DNA of 12,007 bases from Phoronis ovalis (Eukaryota; Phoronida; Phoronidae). The stretch is from NCBI GenBank assembly GCA_028565635.1, contig JAOXYB010048436.1, forward strand, positions 1-12,007, written 5' to 3'. Shown here one piece after another: positions 1 to 8,028 of the stretch. The translations under genes were made by a program, and so were the position numbers. The stretch's first letter is position 1. Each line of letters starts with the position of its first letter. A model generated the notes under the pieces. The model saw only the letters and a program-made list of their open reading frames with translations, searched no databases and was not told where the DNA came from.

Positions 1-990
1 TAGTATTTGTTTTAAGTATTTTTTGTTTTGTACATGATCACCATGTCTATGGTATAGTAATTAAATTTCTTCTATAAGTTACTTAGGTTTTATGTTTATA
101 TTAATCAGAAAAAACGACATGTGGCTAGTACTACACATGTACATACAGCATCGTTTTAATATTTCTTTCAGAGAATGAGATAATTACCAGATATTTTAAT
201 GAATGGTATTCATACAGGTTGATTGTATCACATATACATGGGACGCATAAAAATGTTAAAATGAGACGAGCCGATAATTATTGAAAAACAACATTTTTTC
301 ATTATTTTTATTTTAAAGTAAACTTAAAACTACAACAAACAACCACTTAGAGAATTACAAAATTATAATTTTCAAAATAGGTGTTATAAAATAGTACGCG
401 TTTACAATAGTCAAGTCCACACCACATGTTTATAGTGCATTATCTTAATTAACCCTATGTTTAAATTACGAGAGGTTAAAGGAAACGAAAAAATATATAT
501 ATATGCAATACCATCGATAACAAAAACCCTGTGCGCTCATATCCGATCATAAACACCTTATTTCAGGTTGACAGACTACCTGCATGTTCCATATTTGATT
601 ATACTAACAGTCTTGCGCAGCAATAGTGAATTGTTATTAATGAAATATGTATTCGTATAACGTAAGTAAAATATCCATAACATAATGCCCAGAAATGTCA
701 TGCAAACGTTTGTAGTTCAGTAAGAAGAGATTGTGCATAAGGGGAAATAACTATCATCGCAAAAGCAGTATTTTTATGATGTACTGTTGACTCATGTACA
801 CAATAACACTGCCTCACATTTAATAAGTACTTAAATTTCTACTAACCATTTCTCGTACATTTTCGAAATATTTAGTGATCTAATGCGCATCAAAACAGTG
901 TATATGTATTAATTGTACACAACAGTTTTTCCATTTTAGAATTTCATAGGCACATTTTGCAGCCTTCTATAAACCTCTATAGAATTCAAT
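1..990. other. 3' flank and probable 3' UTR of the DED-NB-ARC gene; no coding exon seen
   Basis: This AT-rich stretch lies downstream of the minus-strand stop. I find no open frame or splice-bounded block resembling either gene on either strand, including no missing SLC5 exon. It holds a short (AT)6 run at 493-504. Possible poly(A) signals of the minus-strand gene are listed separately. Confidence 0.5.
307..312 (-). promoter_or_regulatory. Candidate poly(A) signal AATAAA for the DED-NB-ARC gene
   Basis: The minus strand reads AATAAA here, about 680 bases past the stop codon. An alternative ATTAAA on the minus strand at 824-819 would give a ~180-base 3' UTR. In AT-rich sequence either could be chance, so transcript ends are needed to decide. 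Confidence 0.3.
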
Positions 991-3401
991 TTACTGCAAT
1001 GGCTGGGACACGAGGCGACCTTCATCGTTGTACCCAGGTGTCAAGTCATCAATGGTTCTTAACATATCCTTGGCCTTTTTGACATCACTCGATTCAGACT
1101 TGTCAATGCTTGGCCACCTTTCCTGAACTAGTTCTATAACTTCTTGCAAGTGTTTCCTTGCCTCAGGTAGAAATGGGCTAGAAGGTTTACCCTCGGCTAG
1201 AAGCATTTTTACATTGGCCATGCCAAACAATGCATAAAGCAGACCGTAATTTTTCTGATCATTATCTTTTTGATATTTGCATGATGTTTTGTAGTATTCA
1301 AGTGCCTTTTTATGACCATCTACAGTGTTAGACATTAGTTCGATTTCTGCAGCGGTATTATAGATATTGGGCAGCAAAGCTGATTTATTTTTCAACTGGT
1401 CAGCCAACTTCAACATGTTTGATACGTGTGTACGTGTTTCTGCAACAAGTTCTGGGTTTGGGGCAATCTTATGCAGCTTTCTGTAGCACTGCAGCATCTG
1501 CCTTAGGCAAATCATCTGGCCATAGGGATCGTCCTTAGTTGTTTTCAAAATGCCAAATTGATAATAGTCATTTTCATCATGAGCCAATGTTTTGTAAGTT
1601 TGAAGGGCTTTCTTTACATCAGTTTCGAAGTGATCAGCTATTTTGTTTTTGCCATGGGTGTCCACCTCTTCCAGCTTTAAGTACAACAGGGCATTTCTTT
1701 GAGACAATGTTTCATGCAAGATGTGGCACTCACAATCAGCATGTATGGCACCACTCAAGTCACGTGCCGTACGCATGTCGTTTTCAAAAGCAGATTTCTT
1801 TTCAAAATCTTTATTACACTGGTCTTTTATGTAAAAATATGTGCGACCGTGTGAATACAAAACAGACACCATGACTTCTGGAAGAAACATTTTACACAGA
1901 ACTGATTCTTTTATTGCAGCCTTACTTTGAACCAATCGACCATAGTCTTCATGGTTCAGCTGCATTGACACTTTGGTGCAACCTTCCAACTTGCTATTGA
2001 CAACAGTAACATCTTGATCTGTAAGGTTTCTGTTCAAAACAATAGACAAAACCCCGGACTGTGTGAGGGAGCAGGAAAGCTTAGAAAACTGTTCATACAT
2101 ACTTTTTGCATCATTTGTGTCCCTAATATCTGCTAAGGTCAAAAGAATGTCCCTAGCCTTACGCAATGGTTCTTCAGATTGTGCATTTAACCCCATTTGG
2201 CTGTATGTATACCCCAATGCATCAAGAAGTAAAATTCTTGCAACCAAGGCCTTTTTGTATTCAACATCAGACTTGTCAAATTTTTCTGGCACCAAAAAGA
2301 GTTTTGTATAAGTCAGAGCAACAATAACATGAGGAACTAAAGATTTATTGGTGCCAAATTCTTTGCTGAATCGTGTATCTTTATCAAAGTATTTCAAAAG
2401 AAGAAATAGACCTTTCACAGATGCCTGTATTCTCTGGCTATTTGATGACCAAAGATTAAGACGTGCAGCATGTTGAAGGGACTGGTGAATAGTAAGAAAA
2501 CGAATGCCATCCTTGTCACTAACAGTCCCCAGATGCAACTGGCCAAGGTGACTTATCAATAAATTCTCTGTTACATCTTTTGTTGTATCTGTCACACCTG
2601 TTGACAGGATAGACATCGGGATGTTCTGATGGTTAAAAAAGCAAACCATTTCAAACATCGCATATGCTTCTGCATTTTCTGCTAGCAATTCCTTCAATTT
2701 AACAATAGACAACATCATGGCTTTCAAAAGGGATTTGCCATAACTATCTATGACCCCGAAGGACTTTTCAGTGTCTCCAACAGTTTCCCAAGTTGATTGG
2801 TTTGTGAGAGCAGTGATATAAGCATCTGGTGTGCATTTACACATTTCTAGATAAGCCTTTGCTGCAGCAAGGCCAAGTGGAAAGAAATCAAGGTGTTGAG
2901 CAAGTGTAATGATTTCCTCATCTTTAAAATCTACTCTCAAGCGACTGTTTTGGTCAAAAAAACTTAAAGTTTCGTCTGAACTGAAACCCTTTATCTCAGA
3001 ATGGTGTACTTTTATTGAGGCATTAGCTACATGCTTATTAGTGCTAGTGAATATCAACTTAATGTGCTGATGTTCAAAATTACCAAACTTTTGCATGACA
3101 ATGTCAAACAGACCAGGGTCATTTAAATTATCGAACAAAAGCAAATGCTCATGCTTCTGTGAAGATAACTTGTGAAATATAGCATTGATCAATGATTTGA
3201 TTACTTGGGGTTTGTCTTGTGCACCATTACCATTGGCATGTGTAAGCTTCAATGCGTCTGCCAGCTGAACCAAACTTGACATCATTTCATCCTCGTTCTT
3301 TGAAGATACTTTCCAATGAACACTGAATTCTTGTTTATGTGTAAGTCTAATTCTTTCAGCATAATCTTGGACCAGTTGGGTCTTCCCAGAACCGGGTGGA
3401 C
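991..3401 (-). CDS. Coding exon 4 (terminal, 2.4 kb): NB-ARC ATPase, winged helix and TPR-like C-terminus
   Basis: The acceptor TTATATTTAG precedes 3401 and the frame runs uninterrupted to TAA at 993-991. It encodes residues 139-941. The order is Walker A GPPGSGKT, Walker B LLLFDNLND, sensor TSTN, FFPLGL, the winged-helix IPMSIL, then FLTIHQSLQHAAR in the place of the MHD motif (IHQ rather than MHD), LVPHVIVAL, a TPR-like helix pair ALGYTYSQMG...EEPLRKARDIL, and a last helical block ALEYYKTSCKY...ARKHLQEVIELV. The whole switch plus repeat region in one uninterrupted exon is typical of expanded invertebrate NLR/NB-ARC families. Methionine codons upstream of 3401 lie in the intron and are not used in the spliced form. 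Confidence 0.92.
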
Positions 3402-6267
3402 CTAAATATAAAAGGAAGCATAAATAATCTAATTCCGGCAATATGCCTCTAACATTTGAAGTTAATCAGCAATTTAAATATCTGTTCTTTATGATTCAAA
3501 TAATGATCATGATAACAAAGATACAAAAGGATTTATAGTTTTAAAAATGATTGTCCACATGGAATTATGATTATTGTATTTATTTCTCCTTCTATCAAAT
3601 TAACTCCCACACCTGATAGACATTATCCCTGGAAGGTTTAAAAATCATATATTATAAATGCTAGCTTGCATAGGTGGCATCTAAATACAGTTTTTCTTGT
3701 TTGTGATCAAAAAACAAAGTGAAAATACATATTTTATAAATGAGATGCTTGAAATATGTGCAGTGATGTTGCAAAAGAAGTAGAGCAACTTCTATATTAA
3801 TATTGAAGTGTGTTTCTTTGTGTTATAACAAATATTTTACCTGTCAGAAGAACAACTTTTTTTTCCTGAAGTGATTGTTCCAGCATCTTCACCTCAGCCC
3901 TTTCATAAAAGTAGCTCACTGGGCTGTCTATGTTGTTCACATTCTTTGCTAAGAAAAGGAAACATATTGAAGGTATGGAGCACTAACAGGTGGGTTTATT
4001 TAGACTGTGAAATGGCAAACTGAAGTAATCATATGCCTTTGCTAAAAGGCTGTCTAATTGTTTATTAAATTGTGGGCTAAATGTCCATTCATATGACATA
4101 AACTAGTAAAGCTCGAAATTGTATTTTTCTGCTGCAGGAATATTTTTTCTTAAACCTTTGATCTCTATAAATTTATATAAAGTGTAAATCTGAGATTTTT
4201 CATAATGTTGCAATTTCCTCATGATATTCCTAAGCGCACAAAATTAAAAATTAAAATTGCAAACTAATAAAGGGTCCTAAAGGGTTCTAAATGGAATTGA
4301 AGAGTATATCTTAATATATAATTGTAGAAGTTCACAGTCATTAGGTCTTGGGGAGGTACTTTAGTTATTTTTTGGTGGGGGTGTGCAGCCCAGTTGAAAA
4401 ATTGCTACCCGCTGCTTACAGCAAATAATTTGGATTAATTTTAGGTTTGTATCCATAAATTTTGGAATTTGGTTTGTATCAGTCAATTTGCGTAAAATGG
4501 ATTGCTACTCAAATATTTTAAATTTTGGATTGCTACCCTTGTATTTTACAAAATTTGGATTGCTACCGCAAAATTTCAAAAAATTTGGATTGGGTTTGCT
4601 ACCACAAGCTAAAATTTTGGATTAGGTTGGGTGGCACATCCACATAGTCAAAAAACCTTGAGTACCCCCCCAGGCATTAGCTTCCACCTAACATGTCTGT
4701 TTTACCAAAACTAATACCAGACTCAGCTTTGAATTTGGAGACTGAGGTTAATAGATATTTGAAGGGCTGATACAGAACACTTAGCTACAAAGAGGCTCAC
4801 AATACTAAAGATTCTTGCTCACTGGTTCATTTTGTATATTTTTCCGTATCCTGTCAGTGCTGTATTATGCAACTTACCAAATTTTGATTCATTTAGCCTC
4901 TTAATATAGGATTCTTCAATTCTCTTAGCCAAGTCGATCCTTTCTATTGCTCTCATATACTTGGCCAGTGGCTCCATCTTTTCCTTGTTATATATGTCTA
5001 CTTGTTTCATTTTTTCAATCAAACGGTGTCCACCTGACGAATACTTTTTCCATCCTACATTTATGGTTTCGTTTTGCTGGAGTTGTACTACTAAATCTGT
5101 TACATTCTCTGTAAGAGTTAAATGCTATAGTTAATTTACATAAAGTTCTAAACAGATAGTCAAGCAAAACTCTTGACAGCTCTGTAAAAGTTACAAACCA
5201 TTATACTGAAGGTCATAAGATTCAAAGAGGTCGGAGTAAAAACATGTTGGAGATTAGTGTTTTTGTGATATCATATTTATTTTATACATTCAAGACAAGT
5301 AAAAAAATGTGAAAAACTTTAGTGGGTATATCATCCCGGGAGGTCTCTTGGATATATTTTGGGGTGGGGGGAGTGCTACTGAGGGTAACCTTTTTTGACT
5401 GACTCTATCAAAAATGCCGCAGAAATTTGGACCCCGAAATATATCAAAAATTCCAAAACGAACCCCAAAATATACCAAAAATTCCAAAACATATTGTGAA
5501 ATATATCAGCAGTCGACATGTGGAATCAATATATGATGTCATAAAAGAGCACATTCATTATTGTTTGCTATTTTGCTTGAAAAGTAGATCGACTATAGAC
5601 TCAAAACTATATCTGAAATATTATTATACCACAGGAGGATAAAAATTAAGGTACCCAAAATATACTAAAATTCGTCAAAAAAGGTACCCCGAGCCAGCAG
5701 CACATCCCTGTCCACTTTTACACTAAGAAACCCCCCGGGGTATCACCCATCAAATGACAAGTGTGGGTGACTTGGTACATCTGCAAGAAGACTTTCATTT
5801 TAAGTTGGGGGTTTGCCGATTTTAATTTAAGTGATGGATGAAATACTGAATATCAAAATAAAACCTGTATAGCTTCAGTGTATTTTCTGGCTTAATCTAG
5901 GTTAACTATATAAAACTTTAATATTCTTGGCTTAAGTAATGGCCAGAGACCTTTCCTAATTCTCAAGGAAAACTCCTAGTCTTCAAGTCAAGTTCCCAAG
6001 CCCCATATCATACACATATACCCCCTCTATCTGCTACATAATATTCTCACGTTATATGTGAAAACTGGATATATTTTGCTACAATTGATATGAACACGCT
6101 AACAAAACAATAAGATATAAATATTTTTTATAATGCAATAAATTAATTTTTTTTCAGACTGAGACAAAACTAACAGGGTGAGAGTCCATACCGGAAGTCA
6201 GTTCTCTTCCAATGCAACCTATTAGCTCTGAAAACTTTGCATTCTGCTCGAAAATTCCTGTTGCCAT
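991..6267 (-). CDS. DED-NB-ARC-TPR STAND protein (Apaf-1/NLR-like), four coding exons, 941 aa
   Basis: Joined exons 6267-6192, 5108-4878, 3948-3841 and 3401-991 give one open frame of 942 codons including the stop. All three introns are GT-AG and all are phase 1. Residues ~10-95 resemble a death effector domain, ending in the signature ERIDLAKRIEE with the RxDL motif at 82-85. The NB-ARC core follows: VVLLTGPPGSGKT with Walker A at 139-146, Walker B HLLLFDNLND near 224-233, sensor-like KLIFTSTN near 253-260, FPLGL near 315-319, and a winged-helix segment with FFNHQNIPMSIL near 393-404. The C-terminal half is helical and TPR-like, clearest near 522-565 and 831-900. By family knowledge such STAND ATPases are nucleotide-driven oligomerisation switches, and a DED recruits DED adaptors or caspases; the cytosolic role in apoptosis or immunity is inferred. 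No transmembrane segment or signal peptide is seen. The ligand is unknown. The assembly is manual and not transcript-supported. Confidence 0.82.
3402..3840 (-). other. Intron 3 of the DED-NB-ARC gene
   Basis: A GT-AG intron of 439 bases, phase 1, interrupting the Walker A glycine codon. It is AT-rich. I see no repeat, RNA gene or other exon in it. Confidence 0.8.
3841..3948 (-). CDS. Coding exon 3: linker and strand leading into the P-loop
   Basis: Acceptor TTTTCTTAG precedes 3948 and donor CTGACAG|GTAAAA follows 3841. The exon is 108 bases, phase 1-1. It encodes residues 103-138: a linker, then YFYERAEVKMLEQSLQ, which sits where NB-ARC proteins carry the (V/F)GRE motif before the first strand, then KKVVLLT. 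The last base joins the first two of the final exon to make the first glycine of GPPGSGKT. The Walker A motif therefore straddles an intron, and this exon is required for an intact ATPase fold. Confidence 0.85.
3949..4877 (-). other. Intron 2 of the DED-NB-ARC gene, containing a fold-back element
   Basis: A GT-AG intron of 929 bases, phase 1, separating the DED body from the linker exon. It holds the fold-back element at 4345-4674. The remainder is AT-rich with no recognisable coding block. Confidence 0.78.
4345..4674. mobile_element. Non-autonomous fold-back/MITE-like element with ~30-bp internal tandem repeats
   Basis: The left end (GGGGAGGTACT, then a T-run, then GGTGTGC and CCCA) and the reverse complement of the right end (GGGGGGGTACTCAAGG, T-run, GATGTGC and CCCA) align over about 54 bases with several mismatches. 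The 6-base direct repeat CATTAG flanks both sides (4339-4344 and 4675-4680), fitting a target-site duplication. The interior carries tandem units of about 30 bases, each with a form of TTTGGATTGCTACC, clearest at 4524, 4554 and 4584, with degenerate copies near 4495 and 4615. There is no transposase. The superfamily is not assignable by eye. Confidence 0.65.
4878..5108 (-). CDS. Coding exon 2: main body of the death effector domain
   Basis: Acceptor ACTCTTACAG precedes 5108 and donor TTTG|GTAAGT follows 4878. The exon is 231 bases and phase 1-1 (symmetric). It encodes residues 26-103. Visible features are ENVTDLVVQL, the GGHRLIEKMKQ segment, and EPLAKYMRAIERIDLAKRI, which fit helices 2-6 of a DED including the charged RxDL motif (R82, D84, L85). 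A CARD or pyrin fold is the alternative, but RxDL in this position favours DED. A second AG two bases inside (5108-5107) is a possible alternative acceptor, but only the first AG keeps the frame with exon 1. Reading past the donor gives a stop soon after. Confidence 0.78.
5109..6191 (-). other. Intron 1 of the DED-NB-ARC gene, containing a second fold-back element
   Basis: A GT-AG intron of 1,083 bases, phase 1, splitting the DED coding sequence. It contains the inverted-repeat element at 5334-5740. The rest is AT-rich and I see no exon of either gene on either strand. Confidence 0.72.
5334..5740. mobile_element. Second fold-back/MITE-like element, related to the one at 4345-4674
   Basis: The left arm (5334-5399) ends in GAGGGTAACCTTTTTTGAC. 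The reverse complement of the right arm (5740-5674) ends in CGGGGTACCTTTTTTGAC. The arms align over about 66 bases, including CGGGAGGTCTCTTGG against CGGGGGGTTTCTTAG and GTGCTACTG against GTGCTGCTG. A 5-base direct repeat, TATCA (5329-5333 and 5741-5745), may be the target duplication. The interior has a ~31-base repeat (ACCCCGAAATATATC at 5431, ACCCCAAAATATACC at 5462). The ends share GGGGTAC and TTTTTTGAC with the first element, so they probably belong to one family. Short open frames inside are by-products. Confidence 0.62.
6192..6267 (-). CDS. Coding exon 1: start codon and first part of the DED (25 codons plus one base)
   Basis: The ATG is at 6267-6265 and the donor reads TTCCG|GTATGG at 6192/6191. 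The start was chosen because an in-frame TGA lies a few codons upstream and because the phase-1 end joins exactly to the acceptor at 5108. It encodes MATGIFEQNAKFSELIGCIG and then RELTS. This matches the first helix of a death effector domain and the LTSE-type start of its second helix, which continues in the next exon. The exon is too short to stand out as an ORF and is recognised only by splicing. Confidence 0.72.
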
Positions 6268-6323
6268 ACTGTTACTAGTTGATTTTCATAAAAGCAACTG
6301 TCGAATGTATCAATCTCAGCCAA
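6268..6323 (-). promoter_or_regulatory. 5' UTR part of exon 1 with a four-codon upstream ORF
   Basis: On the minus strand a strong 3' splice site (CATATTTGTTTTACAG) ends just before 6323, indicating that the ATG exon begins there and that a non-coding exon lies further upstream. Between it and the main ATG is a tiny upstream ORF, ATG AAA ATC AAC TAG (6289-6275), in another frame, ending 7 bases before the main start. It could lower or regulate translation of the immune gene. An in-frame TGA in the same stretch supports the chosen start. Confidence 0.5.
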
Positions 6324-7019
6324 CTGTAAAACAAATATGAAAAATATTAATCCGTGCGGAGTGCCCTGGCGATATTTATGTCTGAGTGACTGAGTCACGT
6401 TGTGCTGTAGAGTCGAGTGATTATCAAGGTCAAAGTTTTGTTCCGCTTGTTTCAGTGATGAGCAGTGTGCTAAATAAATGTATTGTCATTATAAGTTATC
6501 AGCAAATGCAAATTCGTTCTTACCGTGTTCTGGTTTAATAAATCGTTAGCTTATCGCTGATGGGAAGTATAGAACTAAAACTTAACAGGAATTTAAAATA
6601 AAAAGTCACTGGGAAAATGAAATGTCACAGCCGGCACCAGCCACAGTCATCCACAGCTTCTAATTCCAAGCAGGTCTTCGCTCAAAACAATTTTGCCGGT
6701 ATTGTCCCAAAAGGGTATCTGACTCGTTATATATAGAAAATATTGGCGAAAGATCTATTTCGTAATGACACATTTTACATAAAACTTCCAATGAAGTCAT
6801 TTTTCTTGGAAAATCCCAAAATGTATTAAAATCCTTCGCCTTTTTACGTTTTAATAATTAATGACGAATTGGATTAGTTTCTATATGTAGCTAATAACAA
6901 CTCTTACCTCACGATTTCACGTATTAGTTGTTGGAAAATGCTAGAATCTATGTTGTTTTTTTCTTTGAATAAGACTGAGGTACTTTCGTTATTAAAATTT
7001 CCTGGGAAAACCCAGTGAC

Positions 7020-7070
7020 CTATTTCCGGTAGTCATGCAGTTTGATTGGATAATGTACATCACGTGACAC
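7020..7070 (-). promoter_or_regulatory. Candidate promoter of the DED-NB-ARC gene (possibly bidirectional)
   Basis: Within 50 bases, read on the minus strand, lie an inverted CCAAT box (plus-strand ATTGG at 7045-7049), an ETS-like ACCGGAAA (plus-strand TTTCCGGT at 7023-7030) and the palindromic E-box TCACGTGA (7060-7067), the type bound by bHLH-Zip factors such as MITF/TFEB/USF. It lies just upstream of a candidate non-coding exon ending at 6908. The motifs are short, so this is inference. Confidence 0.3.
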
Positions 7071-7479
7071 CAGTTGACCTCGGGAATTTCCAGGCTGATA
7101 CAGACTGACTATCTGCATATTACGAAATTATCCCAACTTGGATTTTTTCGGGGATTTTTTTACTGTCAACTATTTTTTGATATGAAAAGTTTGAAAAGTG
7201 GTAAACAAAGCGCAGCAACCATGCCATCATCTATCTGTTATTTGTTTTCATTGATTGTATCCGTCTACCTCATTTTGACATTAATTTTGTTAAAACAATA
7301 TAAAAAGTTAATAATATGTAGTTCTTGTAACCCGGTGTTAGTACCCCTCCATTTAATTTTGTCTATGTCTGCTTATAAATAATACGCAAAATTGCAGTTA
7401 TCACAGAGAAGTCAAGTCCATGGATGTCAAAATATGTTTTGGAGCACCGCAGGTGCAAGCAGTTGACGAAGGCACGCCG

Positions 7480-7720
7480 TGCATGCTATAAGCCGGGGAT
7501 ATGAGTGAAATTTGAAATTTACCCCGGGGAAATTTATAATTAAGATGCGGTTTCTTGCAATCTGGTGGAATTTGAGCTAAAATTTAGGTTTTTTTGTTAC
7601 CTAATGACTGGAAACCGGGAGAAATGACGCTACAACCCGGAGACCGAGCCGGAGAAAGGTCCTAAAAGAGAACAGGGAGCTAGGCTCCCTATTGAAACTG
7701 GGAGACTTAATTGGCATCAC
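7480..7720. repeat. GC-richer repeat-like block of unknown family
   Basis: In an AT-rich setting this block is rich in CCGGGG, CCGGGAG, CCCGGAG and GGGAG strings in both orientations. It includes a perfect 7-bp hairpin AGGGAGC-TAG-GCTCCCT (7674-7690). It looks like a degraded transposon or dispersed repeat. I cannot define its ends or a target duplication. Confidence 0.35.
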
Positions 7721-7892
7721 TAGTACTAGTATCACCAGGTTGTACAATTATAGACATATGACACATATAGTGTAAATGTTGATATTAATCCAAAAATCAA
7801 TCTAATCGTTGCCAAAATATTTGCCAAACTGATCTAAACTCGAAATGTTTTTTCGGTTTTTTTTCTTGCCTATATTTGCAAATTGTGTTTAG

Positions 7893-8028
7893 GTTATTGT
7901 GCAACGTGCCCTTGCGGCCAAGAATCTAAACCATGCCAAGGGAGCAGCAATAATGGCGGGATATTTAAAAATACTACCTCTGTTTCTAATGATTTTTCCA
8001 GGCATGATCAGCAGAGCCATTTATCCCG
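7893..8028 (+). CDS. SLC5 exon A: loop after helix 7 and helix 8
   Basis: A strong pyrimidine tract and TGTGTTTAG precede 7893; the donor is ATCCCG|GTGAGT. The exon is 136 bases, starting in phase 0 and ending in phase 1. It encodes [20 protein letters not shown] followed by [20 protein letters not shown] and RAIYP. In the family the previous exon ends with WCTDQ or similar; no such exon is found upstream in the window. The internal ATG at 7953 is not a credible native start, because it would remove the Na+/sugar-binding half. Confidence 0.92.

Larger units (their letters stand above)
6324..7892. other. Region between the two genes: putative non-coding first exon(s) of the minus-strand gene, promoter-like motifs and a GC-richer repeat-like block
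   Basis: I find no SLC5 exon here on the plus strand. On the minus strand two good donors could end a non-coding first exon joined to the acceptor at 6323: AACACG|GTAAGA (exon end 6524) and CGTGAG|GTAAGAG (exon end 6908). A 103-codon plus-strand ORF at 7074-7382 has a hydrophobic stretch (CYLFSLIVSVYLILTLILL) but no recognisable homology. From about 7480 to 7720 the sequence changes to CCGGGG/CCGGAG-rich repeat-like DNA. Confidence 0.45.

Noticed and set aside
1539-2311. Plus-strand ORFs of 111 and 82 codons
   Set aside because: They are antisense shadows of the NB-ARC/TPR exon and have no domain or splice context of their own.
3402-3441. Methionine at 3441 as the start of an 816-residue NB-ARC protein
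   Set aside because: It lies upstream of a good 3' splice site at 3403-3402. The spliced exon 3 supplies the canonical VVLLTG strand before the P-loop, whereas the read-through MPELDYLCFLLYL does not fit the fold as well.
4819-4877. Extension of the DED exon past 4878 to a stop at 4819
   Set aside because: The donor TTTG|GTAAGT is strong and its phase joins exactly to exon 3. The extension is intron read-through.
5290-5642. Short ORFs on both strands
   Set aside because: They fall mostly inside the fold-back element at 5334-5740, with repetitive FGIFDIFRG-type translations produced by the ~30-bp repeat.
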